Shown: positions 41,922 to 50,554 of the stretch, one piece after another
Layout of the letters: each line of letters starts with the position of its first letter
How positions within the stretch are numbered: the stretch's first letter is position 1
Origin: Shewanella halifaxensis HAW-EB4
GTDB taxonomy: Bacteria; Pseudomonadota; Gammaproteobacteria; Enterobacterales; Shewanellaceae
Length of the DNA stretch: 64,000 nt
Reading direction: 5' to 3'
Assembly: GCF_000019185.1 (NCBI RefSeq)
Contig: NC_010334.1
Location: 2,790,001-2,854,000, forward strand
Program-made: the position numbers and the translations under genes
Notes under the pieces: model-generated
Told to the model about the DNA's origin: nothing
Database searches by the model: none
What the model saw: only the letters and a program-made list of their open reading frames with translations

Positions 41922-41995
41922 TGGAGGCGCGACCCGGAGTCGAACCGAGATCGACGGATTTGCAATCCGCAGCATAGCCATTCTGCCATCGCGCC
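41922..41995 (-). tRNA. cysT: tRNA-Cys (GCA), right module
   Basis: 74 nt, identical to the copy at 40986. Anticodon GCA, encoded CCA. It lies 13 bases after tRNA-Gly in transcription, so the two share a precursor. Confidence 0.96.
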
Positions 41996-42008
41996 ACATG
42001 GTTTAAAT

Positions 42009-42084
42009 TGGAGCGACATATCGGGTTCGAACCGATGACCTATACCTTGGCAAGGTATCGCTCTACCAACTGAGCTAATGTCGC
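42009..42084 (-). tRNA. glyW: tRNA-Gly (GCC)
   Basis: 76 nt including encoded CCA. On the minus strand: GCGACAT acceptor, D-arm TAGCTCAGTTGGTAGAGC, anticodon loop CTTGCCAAG (GCC), T-loop TTCGAAC, end ATGTCGCTCCA. It is the first tRNA of the pgsA-linked cluster and occurs once, unlike Cys and Leu. Confidence 0.97.
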
Positions 42085-42236
42085 ATTTCAATTTAAACTG
42101 TATTCAAGTTCTTGCTTAGTTCGCTTCCCCTTGACTACGGAATGGCATTCTACCGATTAAACGCCAAGAGTCAACGCTATATTTATCGATAAATGGTTGT
42201 CTGCCCACTTATTGATCTCATTGATTCTTTAACGAG

Positions 42237-42785
42237 CTATTCTGCTGTTAAATCCTTCCAAGCAGCTAAAATATAGCTCATCATAGACCAAAATGTCAGT
42301 ACTGCTGCAACGTAAAACAACCCAAAGGCGGCATAAGTTAACAGTTCATTTGGTTGCCAAATTAATCCTGTGATAGCCACCATCTGTGCAGCAGTTTTAT
42401 ATTTGCCAATCCAAGAAACTGCAACCGCACCTCTTTTACCTATTTCAGCCATCCATTCGCGTAATGCTGAGATGACGATTTCGCGGCCAATCATAAATAG
42501 TGCAGGCAGTGTTAACCAAATATTACTATATTCGGAGATAAGTAAGACCAAAGCCGTTGTTACCATTATCTTATCGGCAACGGGATCGAGAAACGCACCA
42601 AAACGAGTCGACTGCTTTAACTTTCGCGCGGCATAACCATCGAGTGCATCAGTAACAGCTGCGAGCCAAAAGACAAATGCAGCGGCAAAAGGAGACCAGG
42701 GTTCTGGTATATAAAAAAGTACAACAAAAACAGGTAACAGAGCTAACCTGAAAAGTGTTAACGCAATAGGAATGTTAAACGGCAT
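42237..42785 (-). CDS. pgsA: CDP-diacylglycerol-glycerol-3-phosphate 3-phosphatidyltransferase
   Basis: Inner-membrane enzyme making phosphatidylglycerophosphate, the precursor of phosphatidylglycerol and cardiolipin. The 182-residue length is standard. The CDP-alcohol phosphotransferase motif is complete: D-G-x2-A-R-x8-G-x3-D-x3-D (DALDGYAARK ... GAFLDPVADK). Several hydrophobic helices are visible. The gene follows uvrC by 47 bases and precedes the tRNA cluster, as in E. coli. Confidence 0.95.
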   Translation of the reverse strand: MPFNIPIALTLFRLALLPVFVVLFYIPEPWSPFAAAFVFWLAAVTDALDGYAARKLKQSTRFGAFLDPVADKIMVTTALVLLISEYSNIWLTLPALFMIGREIVISALREWMAEIGKRGAVAVSWIGKYKTAAQMVAITGLIWQPNELLTYAAFGLFYVAAVLTFWSMMSYILAAWKDLTAE

Positions 42786-42832
42786 TTTAGAACCTAATAT
42801 TCAAAAGCAGCGCCAATCTTGCCTTAATTTTG

Positions 42833-44662
42833 CTACCCTCGCAATGCATCATGTATCGTTTGTGCCATTTCTAGGCTAATACCGGGTACTTTTACCAATT
42901 CAGATACACTTGCGCCCTTCACTTCTTGCAAACCACCTAAGTATTGCAGTAATGCTTTACGTCGCTTAGGCCCAACTCCAGCAATTGACTCTAAGGTTGA
43001 GGTGTTGCGGGTTTTCTGGCGTTTATTTCTATGGCCGGTAATCGCAAAACGATGAGACTCATCACGAATATGTTGGATTAGATGCAGTGCGCCCGAATCT
43101 GCAGGTAAGGTGAATGATTCTTCATTCTCACCGTAGATTAACGTTTCTAAGCCAGGTTTTCGCCCCTCTCCTTTCGCAACACCAATTAATGTCGGAGCAT
43201 TATCTAGCGCAACAAATTTCTCATCTACCACTTTTTGAGCAATACGCAACTGGCCAATACCCCCGTCAATAAACAGGATATCGGGAATTTTCCCGCTACT
43301 ACTGATTTTATCAAAGCGACGAGTGATAGCTTGCTTCATTGCTGCATAATCATCGCCTGGAGTGATCCCTGTAATATTATAGCGCCGATAGTCAGCCTTA
43401 CTTGGCCCCTCTCGATTAAACACTACACAAGATGCAACTGTGCTCTCGCCCATAGTGTGGCTAATATCGAAACATTCCATGCGCTGGATTTTGTTGGTCG
43501 ACTCGATAGCCTCTTCTAAGAGTAAGAAACGTTGCTCTATGGTGTTCTTGTGAGACAAACGAGTATTGACCGCATTGGTAGCATTAGTGAGTGCTAGGCG
43601 TAAAAAACTCGCTCTTTCGCCACGAACCTGAGTCTTTATCTCTACTTTCTTATTCTGTGCCGCCTGAATAGCTTTAGCGAGTTCATCCTGCTCCTCGAAT
43701 GGCTCACTGATTAAAATCTCTTTCGGCGTTAATCGCTGGCTATCCGAATTAAGATAAAACTGCAGCATAAACGAGCGTAAAACTTCTGACACTTCGGTAT
43801 TAACCGGAACCTTAGGGTAATAACTGCGGCTACCAAAAATCTTACCCTCTCGGATAAATAGCAGGTGAAAACAAGCAACGCCAGATGCATAGTAAGCACC
43901 TATCACATCCATATCGCCCGATGCATTAGATACCTCCTGCTGCTCTGATACTCGTCTTAATGCGGTTATTTGATCTCGATAGAGTGCTGCCTGTTCATAG
44001 CGCATATCACTGGCGGCTTGTTCCATTTTGCCAACCAAGACTGACATGACTTGATGATCTTTACCTTTTAAAAACAAGGTCGCGAGCCTAACCTGCTCTT
44101 GATAATCCTCTAAAGACACCTTACCTACACAAGGTGCGCTACAACGACCTATTTGATATTGCAAACAGGGACGTGAACGAGATTTATAGTATAGATCGTC
44201 ACACTGTCTTATCGGGAAGATTTTCTGCAGCAAATGTAGACTTTCTCGCACCGCTCCACCGTTGGGATAAGGTCCAAAGTACAAGCCTTTATCGCGTTTC
44301 GGACCACGGTGATAGGCTAAGCGAGGATGCTTATGGTTACTGAGTAAAATGTAGGGATAAGACTTGTCATCACGTAGCAATACATTGTATTTAGGCATGT
44401 ACTGCTTGATATAATCATTTTCTAAAATTAACGCATCGGTTTCGCTGTGTGTCACAGTCACATCAATATTAGCAATATGTGACACCAAGGCTTGAGTTTT
44501 AACGTTGGTAAGATTTTTGCGGAAATAGGAGGAAAGCCGCTTTTTTAGATCTTTAGCCTTCCCCACATAAATCACTACAGCCTTTGCATCATACATCCGA
44601 TAAACACCGGGTGACGATGTCACTGTCTTTAAAAACTGATTGGCATTAAACACGTCAGACAT
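42833..44662 (-). CDS. uvrC: Excinuclease ABC subunit C
   Basis: The dual-incision nuclease of nucleotide excision repair. The 609-residue protein has an N-terminal GIY-YIG domain (GVYRMYDAKAVVIYVGKAKDLKKRL, about residues 19-43), a Cys cluster region (CLQYQIGRCSAPC) and a UVR motif (about 204-240). The RNase H-like nuclease domain (FDISHTMGESTVASCV, DILFIDGGIGQL) and two C-terminal helix-hairpin-helix motifs (SIAGVGPKRRKALLQYLGG; VPGISLEMAQTIHDAL) follow. It lies 17 bases after uvrY. Confidence 0.97.
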   Translation of the reverse strand: MSDVFNANQFLKTVTSSPGVYRMYDAKAVVIYVGKAKDLKKRLSSYFRKNLTNVKTQALVSHIANIDVTVTHSETDALILENDYIKQYMPKYNVLLRDDKSYPYILLSNHKHPRLAYHRGPKRDKGLYFGPYPNGGAVRESLHLLQKIFPIRQCDDLYYKSRSRPCLQYQIGRCSAPCVGKVSLEDYQEQVRLATLFLKGKDHQVMSVLVGKMEQAASDMRYEQAALYRDQITALRRVSEQQEVSNASGDMDVIGAYYASGVACFHLLFIREGKIFGSRSYYPKVPVNTEVSEVLRSFMLQFYLNSDSQRLTPKEILISEPFEEQDELAKAIQAAQNKKVEIKTQVRGERASFLRLALTNATNAVNTRLSHKNTIEQRFLLLEEAIESTNKIQRMECFDISHTMGESTVASCVVFNREGPSKADYRRYNITGITPGDDYAAMKQAITRRFDKISSSGKIPDILFIDGGIGQLRIAQKVVDEKFVALDNAPTLIGVAKGEGRKPGLETLIYGENEESFTLPADSGALHLIQHIRDESHRFAITGHRNKRQKTRNTSTLESIAGVGPKRRKALLQYLGGLQEVKGASVSELVKVPGISLEMAQTIHDALRG

Positions 44663-44679
44663 AAATTTTGGCTAATTGT

Positions 44680-45324
44680 TTAGAATTGTCCAGTATCCAG
44701 CATTTTGTATCGAATTGCTAAGCGAGTCAGCTCAACGTCTCCGCCTATGCCTAACTTTGCAAACAAGCGATATCGATAACTGTTGACCGTCTTGGGGCTT
44801 AAATTTAGCTGCTCGGAGATTTCACTTACTTTTTCACCATTGGTGATCATCAGCATGATCTGCAGCTCTCTTTCCGACAGCGACTTAAATGGATTTTCTT
44901 CAGATTGATTAAATTGACTCAACGCCATCTGCTGGGCAATTTCAGGCGATAAATATCTTTGTCCGTGAGCGACCTGTCTAATCGCCTGCAGCACTTCAGG
45001 AGAGGTCGCCCCCTTAGTCAGATAACCAGACGCTCCGGCTTGCATCACTTTCGTGGGAAAAGGATCTTCGGTATGGATGGTTAACACAATGATCTTAGCA
45101 TGAGCCTGAAAGCGTAAGATCTTACGTGTTGCTTCTAAACCGCCGATGCCGGGCATATTCATGTCCATCAAAATCACGTCAGCTTCGTTCTTACGACACC
45201 ACTGCACTGCCGTTTCACCATCACCAGCCTCACCCACGACTTTAATGCCACGTTCATCTTCGAGGATCCGTCTAATACCGGTTCTTACTAACTCATGGTC
45301 ATCAACTAAATATACAGAGATCAA
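44680..45324 (-). CDS. uvrY: Two-component response regulator UvrY/GacA
   Basis: A 214-residue regulator with a receiver domain (phospho-acceptor D54 in VILMDMNMPGI; K in LTKG) and a C-terminal LuxR-type helix-turn-helix (LSERELQIMLMITNGEKVSEISEQLNLSPKTVNSYRYRLFAKLG). With sensor BarA it activates the Csr small RNAs and hence carbon-storage control. The first gene of the uvrY-uvrC-pgsA cluster, an arrangement conserved across gammaproteobacteria. BarA is not in the window. Confidence 0.95.
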   Translation of the reverse strand: MISVYLVDDHELVRTGIRRILEDERGIKVVGEAGDGETAVQWCRKNEADVILMDMNMPGIGGLEATRKILRFQAHAKIIVLTIHTEDPFPTKVMQAGASGYLTKGATSPEVLQAIRQVAHGQRYLSPEIAQQMALSQFNQSEENPFKSLSERELQIMLMITNGEKVSEISEQLNLSPKTVNSYRYRLFAKLGIGGDVELTRLAIRYKMLDTGQF

Positions 45325-45500
45325 AGCCGTCTTACCTTTTGATGCTTAATTTGAAATCCATTTCAAACAGATTCAAATCAATAATGTTATAAAGGTTAAC
45401 TTATCGCATCTAACTAGATATAGAAAGTAAAATCGCTCTAAAAGCAATGGCGTTGGTTATGGAAAATACTATGGGAAAACAACTGCTTAACGAAGAAAGC

Positions 45501-45528
45501 AAAAAGGCAGCCAATAGGCTGCCTTTTC
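45501..45528 (-). terminator. Terminator after tRNA-Ser
   Basis: The minus-strand stem AAGGCAGCC / GGCTGCCTT with a 5-nt loop and T5 ends the tRNA-Ser transcript 7 bases after its CCA. Confidence 0.9.
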
Positions 45529-45534
45529 TTAATA

Positions 45535-45625
45535 TGGCGGAGAGATAGGGATTTGAACCCTAGATGGGCTATAAACCCATGCCGGTTTTCAAGACCGGTG
45601 CATTCGACCACTCTGCCATCTCTCC
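45535..45625 (-). tRNA. serT: tRNA-Ser (UGA)
   Basis: 91 nt including encoded CCA. Anticodon loop CTTGAAAAC (TGA) with stem CCGGT / ACCGG, a long serine-type variable arm (CATGGGTTTATAGCCCAT), T-loop TTCAAAT, and acceptor GGAGAGA / TCTCTCC. It is a stand-alone gene between uvrY and the Lon-like gene. Confidence 0.96.
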
Positions 45626-45852
45626 GAACGCCGTAGATATTATGCGTTTCCTGTAATGATGTAAACCCATTTTCAGCAAAAAAACACCCTAACGAGTTCT
45701 ACAGCTTAACTATTGGACGAAAAGAACAGCGATTAGACTGCACAGACTCATTAACCACCTCTAGCATCAAACTAGCGACTTCAAACGTTAACTGTCAAAG
45801 CCTGCTTAAAAATGTGCTAGTATCTCCCTACTAAAACTAGACATACACTTTT

Positions 45853-47565
45853 ATGAACTCAAACGTTATTCCTGCTTCTGCTCTTATTCCAAGTTTCAAC
45901 CTTCCGGCTGAACAGGCATTCATCTCGAGCCCAAAGGCCGATCTTCTTGGTCAAGAGCGAAGCCTAGATGCATTTCGCTTACTTACCGAGACCGATAATC
46001 AGCACATGTATCTGGCCGATTATTTTGGCTGTAATCGAAAACGGATAATCAACGCCTTAGTTAAAGAGCAAGGCCAGTTTCCAACATCTAGCTTAATCCT
46101 TGATGAAGATAACGTCACAAGCTGGGTTGAACATGAAGAGCAGCAAACCAAAGTGCTTGCAACCAAGACTCATCAGTATCAATATCTATCGGGTTCTATA
46201 CGCAAAACCGATCTAATTGGTCGTTACAACAGCGACACACAAAGCTATGAAGCTGGCATGCTTGCCAGTTGCCACTATCTGTTTATCTGCGCCGACTCAT
46301 TATGGAAAAAAGAAAACCTGTGGGATCTGTTACTCGAAATTCTCGATAAGCAAACCTATCATGTCCACTCACAACTCCCCGCTGTAGCCTTAAAGTGCAA
46401 AGTTATCCTTATTGGATCTAGCCATCAATATGGTAGTTGCTGGTTAGGTGAACCGAGTTTTTCGCGCCACTTCCCTCTGCTTGGCGAGCTGATCAATGAG
46501 ATGGATCTGTCTGAGCATTCAGCATTAGATTACTGCCAATGGCTAGCTCATATATTTAATGATCTTAATATCAGCCTGACCCGTTCGGCACTGCTGTTGC
46601 TGCTGCAATACAGCGCTAAACTTGCGGATCATCAACAGCGCCTTAGCCTAATGTCGACTAATATAGAACAGCTGTTGGCTCAAGCTAAAGCCTATGCTCA
46701 GAATCTGGAGATCTCTGAGCAAGTGTTACTGCACAGTATTAATATGATTAACCAGCGTCATAATGCCTCGGAGAGACTCTCTGAGCAGAATTTTGATGAT
46801 CTCTTTATCAATCTGCCTACCCAAGATGAAATCATCGGTCAAATTAACGGCTTAACCGTAATTGAAAATGCAGAGTTTAGCTACGGAGAACCGGCTCGAA
46901 TCACCGCATCTGTTCATTATGGTGATGGTGAGGTTGCCGATATTGAGCGTAAATCTGAATTGGGCGGTAATATCCACGCAAAAGGAATGATGATCCTCTC
47001 AGCATGCCTCTATCGGATCTTCGGTAAAGATGCGCCACTGCACCTCAACGCCAATATAGTATTTGAACAATCCTACCAGGAGATTGATGGCGACAGCGCC
47101 TCTCTCGCTGAGTATTGCTGTTTAATTTCTGCTATTTCAGAGAAACCCATTAAACAAAGTTTGGCTGCGACTGGCGCCATCGACCAGTTTGGTAATGTGC
47201 AGGCAATTGGTGGCGTAAACGAGAAAATTGAGGGCTTCTTTAAACTGTGCAAACGTCGAGGGCTCACAGGTCAACAAGGCGTTATTATTCCTTGCTCTAA
47301 CATGCAACAACTAAATTTACATCACGATGTTGTCGAAGCTATCACAGCAGGTAAGTTCACCTTATATCAAGTTAAGCATATTGATGAGGCCGTTGAAATA
47401 TTGATGCAGACTCAGGCTGGCACCGCCGATGAGGATAATCAGTTCCCTGACGAAACACTCTATGGCTTGGTGCAATCTCGCTTAGAGAGTTTGGCCGGTT
47501 ATCAAGAAGAAGAAGAAAAGACGCTTTTTGCAAGATTGATCGAGAAATTAGGATTTTCTAGCTGA
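45853..47565 (+). CDS. ycbZ: Lon-like ATP-dependent protease family protein (YcbZ/LonH)
   Basis: A 570-residue S16-family peptidase lacking the long Lon N-domain. The proteolytic Ser-Lys dyad is S415 (DGDSASLAEY) and K458 (GGVNEKIEGFF). The AAA-like N-terminal half is degenerate; I see no clear Walker A, as in the YcbZ group. Proteolytic targets are unknown. It stands 67 bases before fabA (stop to start) on the same strand, the same neighbourhood as in E. coli. Confidence 0.88.
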   Translation: MNSNVIPASALIPSFNLPAEQAFISSPKADLLGQERSLDAFRLLTETDNQHMYLADYFGCNRKRIINALVKEQGQFPTSSLILDEDNVTSWVEHEEQQTKVLATKTHQYQYLSGSIRKTDLIGRYNSDTQSYEAGMLASCHYLFICADSLWKKENLWDLLLEILDKQTYHVHSQLPAVALKCKVILIGSSHQYGSCWLGEPSFSRHFPLLGELINEMDLSEHSALDYCQWLAHIFNDLNISLTRSALLLLLQYSAKLADHQQRLSLMSTNIEQLLAQAKAYAQNLEISEQVLLHSINMINQRHNASERLSEQNFDDLFINLPTQDEIIGQINGLTVIENAEFSYGEPARITASVHYGDGEVADIERKSELGGNIHAKGMMILSACLYRIFGKDAPLHLNANIVFEQSYQEIDGDSASLAEYCCLISAISEKPIKQSLAATGAIDQFGNVQAIGGVNEKIEGFFKLCKRRGLTGQQGVIIPCSNMQQLNLHHDVVEAITAGKFTLYQVKHIDEAVEILMQTQAGTADEDNQFPDETLYGLVQSRLESLAGYQEEEEKTLFARLIEKLGFSS

Positions 47566-47577
47566 TCGGAGTTGTTT

Positions 47578-47595
47578 AGCGTACACGTGTTCGCT
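47578..47595 (+). promoter_or_regulatory. FabR-type operator upstream of fabA
   Basis: AGCGTACACGTGTTCGCT is a palindrome with one mismatched pair, 38 bases upstream of the fabA start. It closely resembles the operator bound by the TetR-family unsaturated fatty-acid repressor FabR in front of fabA and fabB in enteric bacteria. The regulator itself is not in the window. Confidence 0.7.
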
Positions 47596-47632
47596 AACCT
47601 TGACCGCTCAAATTGCTGGAGTATCAAAAATA

Positions 47633-48148
47633 ATGAGTAACGCAAACAGTTTTACCAAAGAAGATCTTATTGCCTGTGGACTTGGCAAACTATTCGGACC
47701 TAATTCTCCGAGATTACCTAAAGACAATATGCTAATGATCGACCGTGTTCTAAAGATCAATGGAGACGGCGGTGAGTATGGTAAAGGTGAGATTGTTGCA
47801 GAACTCGATATTAATCCTGAACTTTGGTTCTTTGACTGTCACTTCGCAGGCGATCCGGTTATGCCGGGCTGTTTGGGTCTTGATGCGATGTGGCAACTTG
47901 TCGGCTTCTTCTTAGGCTGGGAAGGCGCTGAGGGCAAAGGACGCGCTCTGGGCGTAGGTGAAGTTAAATTTACAGGTCAGGTGCTACCAGAAGCCAAAAA
48001 AGTCACCTATAAGCTCACCATTAAGCGCAAAGTTTATCGTAAACTCGTGATGGGCATTGCTGATGCTACAATGGAAGTCGATGGCCGCGAGATCTACAGT
48101 GCAAAAGACCTTAAAGTGGGTATTTTTACAGACACCACAAGCTTTTAA
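47633..48148 (+). CDS. fabA: 3-hydroxydecanoyl-[ACP] dehydratase/isomerase
   Basis: Dehydrates 3-hydroxyacyl-ACP and isomerises trans-2- to cis-3-decenoyl-ACP, the entry point to unsaturated fatty acids. With the start at 47633 (GGAG 10 bases upstream) the protein has 171 residues, the E. coli length. Active-site H70 (WFFDCHFAGDPVMPGC) and D84 (GLDAMWQ) are present. A frame open from 47600 would put the start inside the control region. Confidence 0.96.
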   Translation: MSNANSFTKEDLIACGLGKLFGPNSPRLPKDNMLMIDRVLKINGDGGEYGKGEIVAELDINPELWFFDCHFAGDPVMPGCLGLDAMWQLVGFFLGWEGAEGKGRALGVGEVKFTGQVLPEAKKVTYKLTIKRKVYRKLVMGIADATMEVDGREIYSAKDLKVGIFTDTTSF

Positions 48149-48189
48149 TCACGAATAAAGTGGCTAGTATTTGCACTAGCCACTGCATA

Positions 48190-48221
48190 AAAATGCCCTC
48201 TTTATCCTAGAGGGCAAAAAA
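48190..48221. terminator. Bidirectional terminator between fabA and rmf
   Basis: The stem TGCCCTCT / AGAGGGCA with A/T runs on both flanks (AAAAA before, AAAAAA after) serves the convergent genes. Confidence 0.88.
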
Positions 48222-48276
48222 GTTTCTCAATGATTCTTTACTTCAAAAACTCTTTCTTAGAATAGGTTACTGAGTC

Positions 48277-48453
48277 TTACTTATTAAATAAGCCGCTCAG
48301 CCTGCCATCAATGCCTTCACGCCATCCTCCAAGCCATTGTGATTTTGAATCAAGTGTCGAATACGGACATATCTCTTTCGACCGGCCACCAATTCCTGCT
48401 TGAAAGCCTTTTGAAAAAGCTCTATCTAATCGATCTCTTTTTTGTCTTTTCAT
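48277..48453 (-). CDS. rmf: Ribosome modulation factor RMF
   Basis: A 58-residue basic protein that dimerises 70S ribosomes into inactive 100S particles in stationary phase. The minus-strand frame starts ATG at 48453 (MKRQKRDRLDRAFSKGFQAG) and continues GGRSKEICPY and SQWLGGWREGIDGRLSG, aligning along its length with E. coli RMF (MKRQKRDRLERAHQRGYQAG...). AGAGAGGA lies 8 bases before the start. It is convergent with fabA, as rmf and fabA are neighbours in E. coli. It is easy to miss because it is under 60 codons. Confidence 0.95.
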   Translation of the reverse strand: MKRQKRDRLDRAFSKGFQAGIGGRSKEICPYSTLDSKSQWLGGWREGIDGRLSGLFNK

Positions 48454-48593
48454 GCAAGCATCCTCTCTGAGATAACAAAAGAAGCTAACGCTTCAGCACC
48501 ATAAATAATGCTTTTTAACGCAGAGATCAATGCCTAAAAAACACCCACTAGCAGGTTATTTTTTAAGCTATTGAGAAGTCTTATAAATTTAGA

Positions 48594-48625
48594 CAAAAAA
48601 AATCGAGGCACTTGGCCTCGATTTC
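48594..48625 (-). terminator. Terminator after the DUF3466 gene
   Basis: The stem AAATCGAGGC / GCCTCGATTT with a T7 tail on the minus strand, 26 bases after the stop. Confidence 0.88.
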
Positions 48626-48650
48626 TACTTCAAAGATCATCAAAGTTGCT

Positions 48651-50525
48651 TTACTTAGCTCGGCGTCTAAACCATAGCAGCGGTAATGCTAGAAGCCATG
48701 CGAAACTTGCCGCACCTTTACGCTCATAGTTATCATTGCCACCATCATCATCTTTAACCGTACAAGCTTCAGCACCCGATGTACTCGGTTGTAGCACCAC
48801 CATGCGTGGCAGAAATGACGTTACAGGGTCGCCGTAGCCGTTAAGCTCAAAGAATGGCAAACCATTATCACCAATCACCAAGTTACCGTCATCATCAAAC
48901 TTATAAGAAGGCTTACGAATAAATGCCGTTCCCACTATGGTGCCATCTTCGTTGATACTATTGCCCTCAACGACGAGGATCTCGCTCTTATAGGTTAATG
49001 TCTTGCCCGAACCATCTTGTACTTCTACTAAGTGACGCTGCCAATTTCCTTCAGCATCTTGCTTATAGCCCTTAGACTCACAGGTCAGTAGGTCATTTAC
49101 ATTGCTAAACTCATCCGTCGGTAGATCGTAGAGGAAGGCAGCTTTAGGACGAGGCTTCTCTTTATCGTGCGTTGTCTCAATATAACCAACGACTTGACCT
49201 TGATTATTAATATCACGACCACGACTACTTAAGTCCGATAGGTTGTTATAGAAATCATTAGGCGTAACCAGCGCGGTTTCTGGGCTCTTTGTATCGAAAT
49301 AGAAGAACTTATCTCTTCTGTATCCATTGATGTACTTATTGTAGCTACCGACTACGATGCCATTGTCGTTAATGTCATAGGCGATGGATGAATATACATC
49401 ATGCGCTTTATCGACATCGACCCAGTTATATTTATATTCACCAGTGGCAGAATCTTTAGTCCAGTAGGCCGCATCATAATACAATCTGTCTTTATCGTTT
49501 TTACGATAGACATAAGAGCGGCCTGCAACCACCCCTTCGCTGTTGACGCCTAGACCTTGTGCACTATAAACACTGTCGTTAGTCACTTCGAGGCCTAACG
49601 GAAGCTCAGTCGCCGTTACGCTACCCGACTCATACTGCCAAACATAACCACGGATCTGATATTGAACATCGCTGTAGCCGTATTGGTTTGGAAACTGTTT
49701 TGATTGAATACAAATTTCCTGCGGCGCGGTGTCACTATTGTTGTCGATACAAGACTTAATAATGCCTGCACTATTATCGCTGATATCGGTACTGGCGTAA
49801 CCCGCGACTAAACCGCTAGCGTTAACCGCTGCAGCACTAGAGAATCCACCAACATTGATAGTTTGCTCACCGGACTCCCCTTCCTTATAGATATAATCAG
49901 TATAAGGAGGGATTAACGGTATTTCAGCATCAGTGCCAGATTTGACAAAACCGCGCTGTTCGTAATCACGGTAATACCAAAACTCCTGCGTTTCACTACT
50001 ACCGTCATACTTGACTGTTTTCTCTGGTGCAGTCATTGCACCGACTTTTAGATCGCTGTCATTAATGTCGTAGAAGAAGGTATCGACCGAGTTAACCGTT
50101 GTGTCGTCTTCAGGAAAGGTCGGCGCAGTTGTGCCATTGACGCTCTCAAATGTTGGGATCCAAGCATTACCAGTTGAAGTAAAAGTAAAGTTGTTGGCAA
50201 CAATCGGCAGGTTAACTGAATAGGTAATCGTTTCAGAGTCAGCAACGCCATCTTCAATATCAATAACACCATCGTCGTCTTCTGAAACCGTTAGCTTTTT
50301 CTTACCTTTGGCGGCACCGACCGCCTGATTGTTAGCATTCACAGCCATGCCATAACCGTTACGAGTATTAGCTATCGTGCCGTTAAGATCGTAGGTGCCG
50401 TTTTGTACATTTGGGTAGCCATCGATGTTAACAATTTCATAAACAGGTGCCGCTTGCACACCTTGAAGTACGCTTAATACACCTACGGCTACTAACGATA
50501 GGGTTTTATCCAACTTAAACTTCAT
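48651..50525 (-). CDS. DUF3466 family exported protein with GlyGly-CTERM-like tail
   Basis: A 624-residue exported protein: signal peptide (LSLVAVGVLSVLQGVQA) and repeated short motifs typical of DUF3466 (VNNSGLVAGYAS, VNSEGVVAGRSYV, INDNGIVVGSYN, INNQGQVVGYIET, INEDGTIVGTAF), which resemble extracellular beta-propeller-like repeats. The C-terminus has GGNDNYERKG, a hydrophobic helix (AASFAWLLALPLLWF) and RRRAK, the layout of GlyGly-CTERM sorting signals cut by rhombosortase. Function unknown; surface or secreted location is inferred. The GG is followed by a longer than usual linker before the helix. Confidence 0.82.
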   Translation of the reverse strand: MKFKLDKTLSLVAVGVLSVLQGVQAAPVYEIVNIDGYPNVQNGTYDLNGTIANTRNGYGMAVNANNQAVGAAKGKKKLTVSEDDDGVIDIEDGVADSETITYSVNLPIVANNFTFTSTGNAWIPTFESVNGTTAPTFPEDDTTVNSVDTFFYDINDSDLKVGAMTAPEKTVKYDGSSETQEFWYYRDYEQRGFVKSGTDAEIPLIPPYTDYIYKEGESGEQTINVGGFSSAAAVNASGLVAGYASTDISDNSAGIIKSCIDNNSDTAPQEICIQSKQFPNQYGYSDVQYQIRGYVWQYESGSVTATELPLGLEVTNDSVYSAQGLGVNSEGVVAGRSYVYRKNDKDRLYYDAAYWTKDSATGEYKYNWVDVDKAHDVYSSIAYDINDNGIVVGSYNKYINGYRRDKFFYFDTKSPETALVTPNDFYNNLSDLSSRGRDINNQGQVVGYIETTHDKEKPRPKAAFLYDLPTDEFSNVNDLLTCESKGYKQDAEGNWQRHLVEVQDGSGKTLTYKSEILVVEGNSINEDGTIVGTAFIRKPSYKFDDDGNLVIGDNGLPFFELNGYGDPVTSFLPRMVVLQPSTSGAEACTVKDDDGGNDNYERKGAASFAWLLALPLLWFRRRAK

Positions 50526-50554
50526 TAACTCGCTTCCTATTTATTATTTTTAGC

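Noticed and set aside
40474..42084. Integrated genetic element using the tRNA genes as attachment site
   Set aside because: Duplicated tRNA 3' ends suggested att sites, but there is no integrase or foreign cargo; units contain only tRNA pieces and terminators.
45460..45549. Tiny frame between uvrY and tRNA-Ser
   Set aside because: It reads through the tRNA-Ser terminator into the tRNA gene on the opposite strand and has no support.
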